64,000 nucleotides of DNA from JBNNGK01 sp050268245 (lineage in GTDB: Bacteria > Pseudomonadota > Gammaproteobacteria > Enterobacterales > Enterobacteriaceae), in NCBI RefSeq assembly GCF_050268245.1, contig NZ_JBNNGK010000010.1, forward strand, positions 107,649-171,648, written 5' to 3'. Each line of letters opens with the position of its first letter. Positions within the stretch are counted from its first letter, which is position 1. This document shows positions 33,761-42,679 of this stretch, piece after piece. The notes under the pieces are model-generated. The model worked only from the letters and a program-made list of their open reading frames with translations, made no database searches and was not told the origin of the DNA. The position numbers and the translations under genes were made by a program.

Positions 33761-35086
33761 TTACTGTGCTGCGGCGGCATCGGTTGCTGCGCGTTCGGCT
33801 TCGGCTTGCGCTTGTTCTTGCGTCAACAGTTGTTTTTCATACACCTTGAAGAACGGTAGCCAGATAGCGAGATCGATGATCATCAGCAGCAATACCAGCA
33901 CGATGGCGCGGATATCCCATGAGGCAGAGATCATGGCTCCGATCGGTGCTGGGGTGGTCCACGGTGCCATGGCGACCATCTTCTCTACCCAGTCCCAGTG
34001 CAGAGCGAAATAAGCCAGCGTGGCGTTAATCATCGGTACCACAATCAGCGGAATAAACAGCGTTGGGTTCATCACGACGGGCGAGCCGAACAGCAAGGGT
34101 TCATTGATGTTGAATACGGAAGGCACCACGCTCAGTTTGCCGATGGTACGCAGATGAACCGAACGGCTGCGCAGATAAAGTAAGGCTAGCACCAGCGTGG
34201 AACCGGACCCGCCAATGCAGACATAAAATGACCAAAACGGTGCGGTGAGGGTTTGCGTTGTCGCGGCGCTTTGCGCCACTAAGGCGGCGTTTGTGGCCAG
34301 ATTCGCCATAAAGATCGGGTTAAGCAGGCCGGTGACGATGTTGTCGCCATGAATACCGGCAAACCACAGTAGGTTGGCAATCAAGACCATCAGCAAAATG
34401 GCTGGCAAGGTGTCACCCACGGAAATCAATGGTTGAAATACCTGCATAATCGCCGCCGGTAGCAACAACTGAAATTCGCTCTGCAGCAGAATACTGATCG
34501 GGTAAACCGTCAGCAGAATGCCGACCACCGGATAAAGCAGTTCAAACGAGCGAGCAATCGCCGGTGGTACCTGCTCTGGCATGCGTATCGTGATGTTGTA
34601 CTTTTTCAGTAAGCGAACCAGCTCCACCGACCAAATTGCACAGATTAGCGCGGTGAATACCCCTTGGCCGCCGAGGAAGTCGAGTGACATTTTGTTGTCG
34701 ACCTGTGGGGCGGCGGCCAGTAGGAACGCCATCAGCGACAGTAGACCCGCAGTTAAGGCGTCTAAACCATAATGTTTCGCCAGGCTGTAGGCGGTGCCGA
34801 TAGACACGAACACACTCATCAATCCCATGGTCATAAAGAATGGCAGGGTGATGGTGTCCCAGTGTTCTTTGGCAAAGCCGATCCACGCGCGGCCAAAACG
34901 GGAGGTGGTGTGGGCGTCAAACGGTGGGTTGGCGACGATCAGCATGATGCTGCCGACAATCAGAAACGGCATGGCACTGATAAAACCATCGCGGATAGCA
35001 ATAATATGGCGCTGGCTGCCGATGCGGCCAGCCAAGGGGGCGATGTGGTTCTCCACCCCGCGCATCAGGGAAGCGTACAGGCTCAT
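33761..35086 (-). CDS. PTS lactose/cellobiose-type EIIC permease
   Basis: 441-residue integral membrane sugar transporter of the CelB/ChbC type. Ten or so hydrophobic segments are visible, with family stretches AIRDGFISAMPFLIVGSIMLI near residue 30 and NINEPLLFGSPVVMNP near 335, which contains the conserved NEP substrate region. It ends in a cytosolic, Gln/Ala-rich tail. It is flanked by IIB and IIA in one operon. Confidence 0.94.
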   Translation of the reverse strand: MSLYASLMRGVENHIAPLAGRIGSQRHIIAIRDGFISAMPFLIVGSIMLIVANPPFDAHTTSRFGRAWIGFAKEHWDTITLPFFMTMGLMSVFVSIGTAYSLAKHYGLDALTAGLLSLMAFLLAAAPQVDNKMSLDFLGGQGVFTALICAIWSVELVRLLKKYNITIRMPEQVPPAIARSFELLYPVVGILLTVYPISILLQSEFQLLLPAAIMQVFQPLISVGDTLPAILLMVLIANLLWFAGIHGDNIVTGLLNPIFMANLATNAALVAQSAATTQTLTAPFWSFYVCIGGSGSTLVLALLYLRSRSVHLRTIGKLSVVPSVFNINEPLLFGSPVVMNPTLFIPLIVVPMINATLAYFALHWDWVEKMVAMAPWTTPAPIGAMISASWDIRAIVLVLLLMIIDLAIWLPFFKVYEKQLLTQEQAQAEAERAATDAAAAQ

Positions 35087-35102
35087 GATGATGTCCGCCG
35101 CG

Positions 35103-35408
35103 TCAGGCTAGTAAATTGAGGGCATGATCCAGCACTTTGTCGCCGCGCAGGGTGCCGTAATCCATCATATCGATCACCGCGACGGGCAAGCCGTGCGGCT
35201 CGGCAATTTTGTTAAAGCGCGCCAGTTCATATTTCACCTGTGGCCCGAGCAGTACGACGTCTGCACTCGTCAACTCGGCTTCAAACTCAGCGGCGGGTAC
35301 GGCTTTGATTTCAATGGCTAACTTTCGCTTTTCCGCTTCAGCTTGCATGCGTTTAACCAGCATGCTGGTGGACATCCCCGCGGCGCAACACAGCACTATT
35401 TTTTTCAT
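35103..35408 (-). CDS. PTS lactose/cellobiose-type EIIB
   Basis: 101-residue IIB of the ChbB/CelA type. The phosphocysteine is Cys8 in VLCCAAGMSTSMLV. The downstream loop VVLLGPQVKYE is typical. It is the first gene of the operon, and its ATG lies about 45 bp from the palindromic operator. Confidence 0.94.
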   Translation of the reverse strand: MKKIVLCCAAGMSTSMLVKRMQAEAEKRKLAIEIKAVPAAEFEAELTSADVVLLGPQVKYELARFNKIAEPHGLPVAVIDMMDYGTLRGDKVLDHALNLLA

Positions 35409-35450
35409 TATTGCTCTCCAGGATTAGTGTGATTTTCATCGTTGGCTCAA

Positions 35451-35468
35451 AATGAGAGCGCTCTCATT
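35451..35468 (-). promoter_or_regulatory. Palindromic LacI-type operator of the PTS operon
   Basis: AATGAGAGCGCTCTCATT is a perfect 18-bp palindrome with central CG, the form bound by LacI/GalR dimers. It lies 43 bp upstream of the first operon gene. I infer it is the site of the operon's own regulator (31045-32022). Confidence 0.75.
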
Positions 35469-35727
35469 CATTAAGGGTAGCTGGAATGTGAAATCAAAAT
35501 GCGAGATAAGTCGCAAATAGCGATGAAGAGCCGAATGGGGTAATTAATGCGTGATCGGCTTGGCAAAAATAAGCTTGGCGATCATACTTTTGTCAGTAAA
35601 ATTCGGGACATCGTAAGAAACGTCCCACATTTGCGTAAATATTAATAAATGGCTGGCACTCGCTGGGGCAGCTCTTTAGAATCAATGCGCTTTCCCGTTG
35701 TTTGTCTCTCAGAGAAAGGACCCATCC
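35469..35727. other. PTS operon-ppiA divergent region
   Basis: The remainder of the 319-bp divergent gap holds promoters for the PTS operon and ppiA. A TGTGA half at 35428-35432 (with TTTTCA then TCGTT) and another at about 35488 are only half CRP sites. I see no ORF. Confidence 0.4.
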
Positions 35728-36297
35728 ATGTTCAAACGTACTTTAGTGACCTTCGTTGCGCTGTGTTCCCTGACAGCAATGGCACCTGCCGCTTTGGCCG
35801 CGGGTGAAACCCACGTTATGCTGACCACCTCAGCCGGGAATATAGAATTGGCGCTCGACAGTCAGAAAGCACCGGTATCAACCAAAAACTTCGTTGATTA
35901 CGTGAACAGCGGTTTTTATAACAACACCGTATTCCACCGTGTTATCCCTGGTTTTATGGTGCAGGGTGGCGGCTTTACTGCGGATATGCAGCAAAAAACG
36001 GCGAAAGCGCCAATCAAAAACGAGGCAGATAACGGCCTGCGTAACCTGCGTGGCACCATCTCCATGGCGCGTACGGCAGAAAAAGATAGCGCGACCAGCC
36101 AGTTTTTCTTGAACGTCGCAGATAATGCCTTCTTGGATCATGGCCAGCGTGACTTTGGTTACGCGGTGTTCGGCAAAGTGGTGAAGGGCATGGAGATCGT
36201 CGATAAAATTTCCCAAGTGCCGACCGGTAACGTCGGGCCTTATCAGAATGTGCCGACCAAACCTATCGTCATTTTGTCAGCGAAAGTCTTACCGTAA
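35728..36297 (+). CDS. ppiA: Periplasmic peptidyl-prolyl isomerase A
   Basis: Cyclophilin-type PPIase of the periplasm. The 189 residues start MFKRTLVTFVALCSLTAMAP with a Sec signal peptide cleaved after ALAA. Catalytic cyclophilin residues are in FHRVIPGFMVQGGGF and SATSQFFLNVADN. An upstream open extension lacks a signal-like sequence and is not used. A GAAAGGA ribosome-binding site lies nearby. Confidence 0.97.
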   Translation: MFKRTLVTFVALCSLTAMAPAALAAGETHVMLTTSAGNIELALDSQKAPVSTKNFVDYVNSGFYNNTVFHRVIPGFMVQGGGFTADMQQKTAKAPIKNEADNGLRNLRGTISMARTAEKDSATSQFFLNVADNAFLDHGQRDFGYAVFGKVVKGMEIVDKISQVPTGNVGPYQNVPTKPIVILSAKVLP

Positions 36298-36304
36298 GCA
36301 TGTT

Positions 36305-36328
36305 GCCGGTTCCCCTGTGGGAGCCGGC
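36305..36328 (+). terminator. ppiA terminator
   Basis: GCCGGTTCCC and GGGAGCCGGC form a 10-bp stem (one G-U pair) with loop CTGT, eight bases after the ppiA stop, followed by CTGTTTCC. Good intrinsic terminator shape. Confidence 0.75.
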
Positions 36329-36458
36329 CTGTTTCCATCACGCCTCTGAAGTTTTGCCTGCATCACTGTTTTATTCCTCCGCACATGCTTTAATCGCCAG
36401 CTTATATCCAGACCGGCTACCCGGCGCGATATGCCTTCCTTGTTCAGGATGAATTGCT

Positions 36459-38147
36459 GTGATTTATGAATTTAACCAGGTTTTGCTGCTATTGCAGCAA
36501 ATGTGCGTATACCTTGTCATTGCCTACTTATTGAGCAAAACCCCGTTATTTACCCCGCTGACGCAGGTGACGATCCGCCTGCCGCATAAGCTCCTGTGCT
36601 ATTTAATCTTTTCGGTGTTCTGCATTATGGGGACCTATTTTGGTCTGCATATTCAGGATTCCATTGCCAATACCCGTGCCATCGGTGCCGTGCTGGGCGG
36701 TTTGCTGGGCGGGCCGTCGGTGGGTTTTCTGGTCGGGTTAACCGGCGGCGTGCACCGTTATACGCTCGGTGGGATGACCGATGTCGCTTGCGCGATATCC
36801 ACGATTGCCGAAGGGCTAGTAGGGGGGCTGGTGCACAGTGTAGCCATACGGCGCGGGCGCATGGGTTTACTGTTTAATCCGTTGTTCGTCGCAGGCGTCA
36901 CGTTGGTGACCGAAATGCTGCAAATGGTGATTATTCTGGCCATTGCCCGCCCATTTGATGAAGCTTTGCGATTGGTGGAATACATCGCTTTGCCGATGCT
37001 GATTGCCAACACCGTAGGTGCGGCTATGTTCATACAAATCTTGTTGGATCGGCGCGCTATGTTTGAGAAGTACACCAGTGCGTTTTCCTCTAAAGCGTTG
37101 AAGCTGGCAGAACGTACGGAAGGTATTTTGCGCCAAGGTTTCGATCAGGAAAACAGCATGAAAGTTGCGCGAATTATTTATCAGGAACTGGGGATCGGTG
37201 CGGTAGCGATCACCGATCGCGACAAGCTGCTGGCATTTATCGGTATTGGCGACGATCACCATCTGCCGGGGACGCCCATTTCCTCTGCGCATTCCCATCG
37301 CGCCATCGACAACAACGAAGTGGTGTATGCCGATGGCAATGAACTGTCGTACCGCTGCTCGATTAATGGCAGTTGCAAACTGGGTTCCACGCTGGTGATC
37401 CCGCTGCGCGGCGAGAATCAGCGGGTGATTGGCACTATCAAACTGTATGAACCGAAGAGCAAACTGTTTAGCACCATCAACCGCACGTTGGGCGAGGGCA
37501 TTGCCAGCCTGCTATCGGCACAGATTATGGCCGGACAGTATGAACGGCACAAACAGCTGTTGGCTCAGTCTGAAATCAAACTGCTGCATGCACAGGTAAA
37601 CCCACATTTTCTGTTTAATGCGTTGAATACGCTGGTGGCGGTGATTCGCCGTGACGGCGAGCGTGCCTGTGAGCTGGTGCAATATCTTTCTACTTTCTTT
37701 CGTAAGAACCTCAAACGTAGCGAGGATGAAGTGACGCTGGCGGATGAGATCGAGCACGTTAATGCCTATCTACAAATCGAAAAGGCACGGTTTGCCGAAC
37801 GGTTGGAAATTGCGGTTTCGTTACCAGAGGCGTTACTGGCGGTGCGTTTACCGGCCTTTTCGTTGCAGCCTATCGTTGAGAACGCCATTAAGCATGGCAC
37901 CTCGCATCTTTTGGGGATTGGCAGAATCGATATTGGTGCGCGTTGTGAGGGGGAACGGCTATTGTTACAGGTGACGGATAATGCCGGCCTGTTCCAGGCG
38001 AAAAACTCGGGGGTTGGGCTAGGCATGAACCTGGTGGATAAGCGCATTCGTGTGCGTTACGGCGAGGATTATGGTGTGCAGGTGAGCTGCGAACCGGAGG
38101 CCTATACCTGTATTACGCTTAACATTCCGATGGTGAGGGCAGCCTGA
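36459..38147 (+). CDS. btsS: Sensor histidine kinase BtsS (YehU)
   Basis: LytS-type membrane kinase which in E. coli senses extracellular pyruvate. It has 562 residues. A 5TM-LytS input domain covers about 1-190, a GAF domain about 220-360, and the HisKA-LytS type phosphoacceptor is His383 in QVNPHFLFNALNTL (CAT at 37605). The ATPase part includes FSLQPIVENAIKHG and GVGLGMNLVDKR. The GTG start matches the E. coli N-terminus with AGGA nine bases upstream. TGATG overlap with btsR. Confidence 0.95.
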   Translation: MIYEFNQVLLLLQQMCVYLVIAYLLSKTPLFTPLTQVTIRLPHKLLCYLIFSVFCIMGTYFGLHIQDSIANTRAIGAVLGGLLGGPSVGFLVGLTGGVHRYTLGGMTDVACAISTIAEGLVGGLVHSVAIRRGRMGLLFNPLFVAGVTLVTEMLQMVIILAIARPFDEALRLVEYIALPMLIANTVGAAMFIQILLDRRAMFEKYTSAFSSKALKLAERTEGILRQGFDQENSMKVARIIYQELGIGAVAITDRDKLLAFIGIGDDHHLPGTPISSAHSHRAIDNNEVVYADGNELSYRCSINGSCKLGSTLVIPLRGENQRVIGTIKLYEPKSKLFSTINRTLGEGIASLLSAQIMAGQYERHKQLLAQSEIKLLHAQVNPHFLFNALNTLVAVIRRDGERACELVQYLSTFFRKNLKRSEDEVTLADEIEHVNAYLQIEKARFAERLEIAVSLPEALLAVRLPAFSLQPIVENAIKHGTSHLLGIGRIDIGARCEGERLLLQVTDNAGLFQAKNSGVGLGMNLVDKRIRVRYGEDYGVQVSCEPEAYTCITLNIPMVRAA

Positions 38148-38872
38148 TGTTGAAGGTATTAATTGTCGATGATGAGCCATCCGCCCGTGATAATTTACGT
38201 CACCTGCTGGAAAAGGAAAGCGGCGTGAAGGTCATTGGCGAATGTGCCAACGCGATAGAAGCCATTAGCCAGATCCACCGTGTGCAGCCGGACGTGGTTT
38301 TTTTAGATATTCAAATGCCGCGTATCAGCGGGTTGGAAATGGTGGGTATGCTCGATCCCAATCGTATGCCAACCATAGTCTTTCTTACCGCGTATGATGA
38401 ATACGCCTTACAAGCATTCGAACAACATGCCTTTGACTATTTGTTGAAACCCGCAGAGCCCCAGCGTTTGAATAAAACTCTGCAACGGCTACAGCAGCGT
38501 CGCGTAGCGCCGGATATGACCGCGTTGCCAGAAAGCGAGGGCTATCTGAAATACATTCCCTGCACCGGTCAAAGCCGCATCTATTTATTGCGTTTCGATG
38601 AGGTCATCGCTATCCGCAGCCGTTTAAGCGGCGTGTATGTTGTGCGTAACGATGGCATGGAATGTTTCACTGAGCTGACGTTACGCACGTTGGAAAATCG
38701 GACGCCGCTGCTGCGTTGCCATCGGCAATATCTGGTCAATTTGGAGCAGGTGCGTGAGATCCGTTTTGAAGAAAGCGGCGGGGCGGAAATGATCATGCCG
38801 GTGGGGGAGCCGATACCAGTCAGTCGCCGCTATCTGAAATCGCTCAAAGAACAGCTAGGGTTGCGTGGATGA
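38147..38872 (+). CDS. btsR: LytTR response regulator BtsR (YehT)
   Basis: Partner of BtsS; in E. coli it activates the pyruvate transporter gene btsT. It has 241 residues. The receiver domain has phosphoacceptor Asp54 in VVFLDIQMPRISG and acidic DDE at 8-10. The C-terminal LytTR DNA-binding domain starts at about 135 and contains LLRCHRQYLVNLEQV. No btsT gene lies in the window. Confidence 0.95.
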   Translation: MLKVLIVDDEPSARDNLRHLLEKESGVKVIGECANAIEAISQIHRVQPDVVFLDIQMPRISGLEMVGMLDPNRMPTIVFLTAYDEYALQAFEQHAFDYLLKPAEPQRLNKTLQRLQQRRVAPDMTALPESEGYLKYIPCTGQSRIYLLRFDEVIAIRSRLSGVYVVRNDGMECFTELTLRTLENRTPLLRCHRQYLVNLEQVREIRFEESGGAEMIMPVGEPIPVSRRYLKSLKEQLGLRG

Positions 38873-38976
38873 GTGATAAATAGGGCGATAGGCGGCGACG
38901 GGTTAACCTGAGAGAAACGTTTAGCGGTCTGCTCTGTTTGTTTGCCCTTGACGCGGTTAAGCCGCGCTTATAGCTT

Positions 38977-39023
38977 TATACCCATTATACTTCAAGCTGT
39001 ATGATTGTTGACCACCTCTGCGC
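38977..39023 (+). repeat. Half ERIC-like end
   Basis: TATACCCATTATACTTCAAG resembles the ERIC terminal motif (TATACCCGTCATACTTCAAG), but I see no matching second end. Extent is uncertain. Likely a decayed or partial element within the 214-bp btsR-yjgR gap. Confidence 0.4.
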
Positions 39024-39086
39024 AATGCGTAGCAGAAAGCCAGCAACAGGCGCATGTGCGCCGCGTCAGCGTCAAAGGAAAAGAAC

Positions 39087-40613
39087 ATGAGTGAAGCACG
39101 GATTATCGCCAAAGCGATGAAAGAGGGGAAACCGGTAAAAGATTTGGTGATTCTGCCCGCATTGGCTAACCGTCACGGCCTGATCACCGGTGCGACCGGT
39201 ACCGGTAAGACCGTGACGCTGCAAAAAATGGCTGAGCAGTTCTCGCGCTTGGGCGTGCCGGTATTTTTATCTGATGTGAAAGGCGATCTGTCTGGCATTG
39301 GCACTGAGGCCGTTGCCAACGAAAAGTTACAGGCGCGTTTGGCGGCGATTGGCGTCACGGACTGGCAGCCGCAGGCCAATACGATTATCCCGTGGGATAT
39401 TTATGGCGAGAAGGGGCACCCGATCCGCGCGACCGTTTCCGATCTTGGCCCATTGTTGCTAGCGCGTTTGCTCGATCTGAATGAGGTACAAAGCGGCGTG
39501 CTGCAATTGGTGTTCAAAATCGCCGATGATAATGCACTGCTGTTACTCGACATGAAAGACCTGCGTGCCATGGTGCGATACGTTGGGGATAACGCGAAAC
39601 AGTTCCAGACCCAATATGGCAACATCTCTTCGGCATCGGTCGGCGCGATCCAGCGTGGGTTATTGACGCTGGAGGAACAAGGCGCCAATCAGTTCTTTGG
39701 CGAGCCGATGCTGGACATCAAGGATCTGATGAAAACCGATGCTAATGGCTGCGGTAATATCAACCTGCTGGCGGCAGATAAACTGATCAATCAGCCAAAA
39801 TTGTATTCGGTGTTCCTACTGTGGTTGCTTGCCGAGTTGTTCGAGCATCTGCCGGAGGTGGGCGATCCTGAGCAACCTAAGTTGGTGTTCTTCTTTGATG
39901 AAGCCCATCTGCTGTTCAACGATGCGCCACCTGCACTCTTGACCAAGATCGAGCAGGTAGTACGCCTGATTCGTTCAAAAGGCGTGGGTATCTACTTTGT
40001 CACGCAAAATCCGCTGGATATTCCAGACAGCGTGCTAGGCCAGTTAGGCAACCGGGTGCAACACGCGCTGCGCGCGTTTACGCCGCGCGATCAGAAAGCG
40101 GTGAAAGCGGCCGCCCAAACGTTGCGTGCTAATTCAGACTTTGATGCCGAAAGCGCTATTACTGAGTTGGGCGTCGGCGAAGCGTTGGTGTCATTCTTGG
40201 ATGAAAAAGGGCGGCCGAACGTGGTGGAGCGGGCGATGGTGATTGCGCCAGAGTCCAAAATGGGTGTGCTGGGTGCTGAGGGATTGAACCGCGCGATTAA
40301 CCAATCGCCGCTGTACGGCCAATACGAAGAGATGATCGACCGTGAATCCGCTTACGAAAAACTGTCGGCCGAAGGGTTCTCTACTGTGGGCGAGGATGCG
40401 GAAGCGGTGGATAAAACGGCATCGAAGGCTGGCCAGCAAAGTGGCGGCGGCTTGATGGGCAGTTTAAACGAGCTGTTGTTTGGCTCCACCGGCCCACGCG
40501 GTGGTAAGCGTGACGGTATCGTGCAAACCGCCGCCAAGAGCATGGCGCGTGACCTCAGCAAAAAAATTCTGCGTGGTATTTTAGGCTCATTTAGCGGGGG
40601 TCGCAAAAAATAA
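39087..40613 (+). CDS. yjgR: HerA-like P-loop ATPase YjgR (DUF853)
   Basis: 508-residue cytosolic ATPase of the HerA/FtsK superfamily; function unknown. Walker A is GATGTGKT (35-42), Walker B LVFFFDEAHLLF, and an arginine-containing stretch RLIRSKGVGIYFVTQNP follows. A Gly-rich spacer precedes the C-terminus. The start MSEARIIAKAMKEGKP matches the family with AAGGAAAAG upstream. In E. coli yjgR is elsewhere on the chromosome; here it lies between btsR and pabA. Confidence 0.9.
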   Translation: MSEARIIAKAMKEGKPVKDLVILPALANRHGLITGATGTGKTVTLQKMAEQFSRLGVPVFLSDVKGDLSGIGTEAVANEKLQARLAAIGVTDWQPQANTIIPWDIYGEKGHPIRATVSDLGPLLLARLLDLNEVQSGVLQLVFKIADDNALLLLDMKDLRAMVRYVGDNAKQFQTQYGNISSASVGAIQRGLLTLEEQGANQFFGEPMLDIKDLMKTDANGCGNINLLAADKLINQPKLYSVFLLWLLAELFEHLPEVGDPEQPKLVFFFDEAHLLFNDAPPALLTKIEQVVRLIRSKGVGIYFVTQNPLDIPDSVLGQLGNRVQHALRAFTPRDQKAVKAAAQTLRANSDFDAESAITELGVGEALVSFLDEKGRPNVVERAMVIAPESKMGVLGAEGLNRAINQSPLYGQYEEMIDRESAYEKLSAEGFSTVGEDAEAVDKTASKAGQQSGGGLMGSLNELLFGSTGPRGGKRDGIVQTAAKSMARDLSKKILRGILGSFSGGRKK

Positions 40614-40671
40614 GCGGCAAATAACGTCAGTGGCAGTACACTAGCGCAGCATTTTTTCTGCGGGACTTGTC

Positions 40672-41247
40672 ATGCTGCTGCTGATCGATAATTACGACTC
40701 TTTCACCTATAACCTTTACCAATACTTCTGCGAGCTGGGTGCAGAGGTGTTGGTGAAGCGTAACGATGAACTGCAACTGGCCGATATTGAACGGCTGGCT
40801 CCGCAACATTTAGTGATTTCACCCGGACCCTGTACGCCAAATGAGGCGGGCATTTCGCTGGCGGCGATCGGCCATTTTGCTGGTCGTCTGCCGATACTCG
40901 GTGTTTGCCTCGGCCATCAGGCATTGGGGCAGGCGTTTGGTGCCGATGTGGTGCGGGCTCGGCAGGTGATGCACGGCAAAACCTCGGCAATTTGCCACAG
41001 TAACCACGGGGTGTTTCGTGGGCTAAATAATCCCCTCACCGTCACCCGGTATCATTCCTTAGTGCTGGATGCTGCTACTTTGCCAGATTGTTTCGACATC
41101 ACTGCATGGAGCGAACGCGATGGCGAGCGTGACGAGATTATGGGTATTCGCCACCGCACATTGGCGCTGGAAGGGGTGCAATTCCACCCGGAAAGTATTT
41201 TGAGTGAGCAGGGGCACCAGTTGTTGGATAATTTCCTTAAAAGTTAA
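40672..41247 (+). CDS. pabA: Aminodeoxychorismate synthase glutamine amidotransferase PabA
   Basis: Class I glutamine amidotransferase that supplies ammonia to PabB for p-aminobenzoate (folate) synthesis. The 191 residues hold catalytic Cys79 in LGVCLGHQA and the His-Glu pair in QFHPESIL. It is slightly longer than E. coli (187); the extra residues are in AWSERDGERDEIMGIRH. It has an anthranilate-type N-terminus LLIDNYDSFTYNLYQY. It is followed by argD, as in E. coli. Confidence 0.95.
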   Translation: MLLLIDNYDSFTYNLYQYFCELGAEVLVKRNDELQLADIERLAPQHLVISPGPCTPNEAGISLAAIGHFAGRLPILGVCLGHQALGQAFGADVVRARQVMHGKTSAICHSNHGVFRGLNNPLTVTRYHSLVLDAATLPDCFDITAWSERDGERDEIMGIRHRTLALEGVQFHPESILSEQGHQLLDNFLKS

Positions 41248-41294
41248 TCGATTACGATTTATTTATCGTTAACGGTGATTTAGGTTTGCCCTTG

Positions 41295-41312
41295 ATTGGT
41301 TTTTTATGCATA
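41295..41312 (+). promoter_or_regulatory. ArgR box 1 of argD
   Basis: ATTGGTTTTTTATGCATA matches the ARG-box consensus TNTGAATWWWWATTCANW at about 12 of 16 defined positions. It lies exactly 3 bp from box 2, the normal spacing for ArgR hexamer binding. Confidence 0.7.
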
Positions 41313-41315
41313 TTT

Positions 41316-41333
41316 TGTGATTATAATTTCACT
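41316..41333 (+). promoter_or_regulatory. ArgR box 2 of argD, overlapping the -10
   Basis: TGTGATTATAATTTCACT has only two mismatches to the ARG-box consensus. It contains TATAAT (41322-41327), a likely -10 element, so arginine-bound ArgR should block argD transcription directly. Confidence 0.8.
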
Positions 41334-41377
41334 TAATAATCCTGTCAGAAACCGATAGCGCTCAGGGTGGGCCGATA

Positions 41378-42598
41378 ATGACCGAAAAATACACCGTTAA
41401 CCGTAGCACGTTTGATCAGGTGATTCTGCCTGTTTATGCACCAGCCCAGTTTGTTCCCGTTAAAGGTAAAGGGAGCCGCGTGTGGGACAGTCAAGGTAAA
41501 GAGTATATCGATTTCTCGGGTGGCATTGCGGTGACCGCGCTGGGGCATTGTCATCCGGCGTTGGTGGCAGCATTGCAGCAACAGGGAGAAACCCTGTGGC
41601 ATACCAGTAACGTATTCACCAATGAACCGGCTTTGCGCTTGGCGGCCAAACTGGTCGACGCGACTTTTGCCGATCGTGTATTTTTTGCTAATTCGGGAGC
41701 TGAGGCTAACGAAGCCGCGTTCAAGTTAGCCCGCCATTACGCCATCACCCGCCACAGCCCTTACAAAACCAAAATTATCGCTTTCTACAATGCGTTCCAC
41801 GGCCGCACGCTGTTTACCGTATCGGTTGGCGGGCAGGCGAAATATTCTGACGGTTTTGGGCCCAAACCGGCCGACATCGTGCATGTTCCCTTCAATGATC
41901 TGGCGGCGGTGAAGGCGGTAATGGATGATCAGACCTGCGCGGTGGTGATGGAGCCGATTCAAGGGGAGGGGGGCATCACACCGGCCGAAGCGCAATTCTT
42001 GCAGGGCGTACGCGAGCTATGTGACCAGCATCAGGCGTTATTAGTGTTTGATGAAGTGCAAAGCGGTATGGGTCGCAGTGGTAAACTATTTACCTATATG
42101 CATTACGGTGTGACGCCGGATATTTTAACCACCGCGAAAGCATTGGGCGGTGGCTTCCCGGTGAGTGCTATGTTGACCACCGAAGAGATTGCCTCGGTGA
42201 TGCAGGTCGGTACGCATGGCACCACGTATGGCGGTAATCCGTTAGCCTGTGCGGTAGCCGAAGCCGCGTTAGACGTGATCAATACGCATGAGGTGTTGAG
42301 TGGCGTCGAACAACGTCATACGCTTTATGTCTCGGCTCTGACTGAGATCGGTAATAAATACGGGGTTTTCAGCGATATTCGCGGTATGGGGTTGCTGATT
42401 GGCGCAGAACTGACGGCGGCTTACCGTGGTATGGCTCGTGATTTCCTGAATGCCGCAGCTGCTCGGGGGGTGATGATTTTGAATGCTGGGCCAAATGTGA
42501 TTCGCTTCGCCCCTTCATTGGTGGTCGCGCTGCAAGATATTGAAGAAGGTATGGCACGGTTTGAACGGGCAGTGCAGGATGTGGTGAAGGCAGGTTAA
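41378..42598 (+). CDS. argD: Acetylornithine/succinyldiaminopimelate aminotransferase
   Basis: PLP-dependent class III aminotransferase used in arginine and lysine synthesis. It has 406 residues, as in E. coli. The Schiff-base lysine is Lys254 in TTAKALGGGFPV. PLP contacts are in NSGAEANEAAFKLAR and VFDEVQSGMGRSG. It is transcribed from an ArgR-type promoter. The E. coli gene yhfK, between argD and crp, is absent here. Confidence 0.97.
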   Translation: MTEKYTVNRSTFDQVILPVYAPAQFVPVKGKGSRVWDSQGKEYIDFSGGIAVTALGHCHPALVAALQQQGETLWHTSNVFTNEPALRLAAKLVDATFADRVFFANSGAEANEAAFKLARHYAITRHSPYKTKIIAFYNAFHGRTLFTVSVGGQAKYSDGFGPKPADIVHVPFNDLAAVKAVMDDQTCAVVMEPIQGEGGITPAEAQFLQGVRELCDQHQALLVFDEVQSGMGRSGKLFTYMHYGVTPDILTTAKALGGGFPVSAMLTTEEIASVMQVGTHGTTYGGNPLACAVAEAALDVINTHEVLSGVEQRHTLYVSALTEIGNKYGVFSDIRGMGLLIGAELTAAYRGMARDFLNAAAARGVMILNAGPNVIRFAPSLVVALQDIEEGMARFERAVQDVVKAG

Positions 42599-42654
42599 TA
42601 CCCTAAACGGTGTGTTATCAAACCCGAGCAGAGCGGATAATCTAACCCAAAGAG

Positions 42655-42679
42655 AAAACGGCGCGTGAGGCGCCGTTTT
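42655..42679. terminator. Hairpin copy 1 flanking the 130-bp repeat (argD side)
   Basis: Perfect 10-bp stem AAAACGGCGC / GCGCCGTTTT with loop GTGAG, ending in four Ts: a classic intrinsic terminator for argD. It matches the hairpin at 42815-42835 at 19 of 21 positions. Confidence 0.85.

Noticed and set aside
35428..35443. CRP-like TGTGA half site in the PTS operon promoter
   Set aside because: Right half absent; catabolite control is plausible biologically but not supported by sequence.
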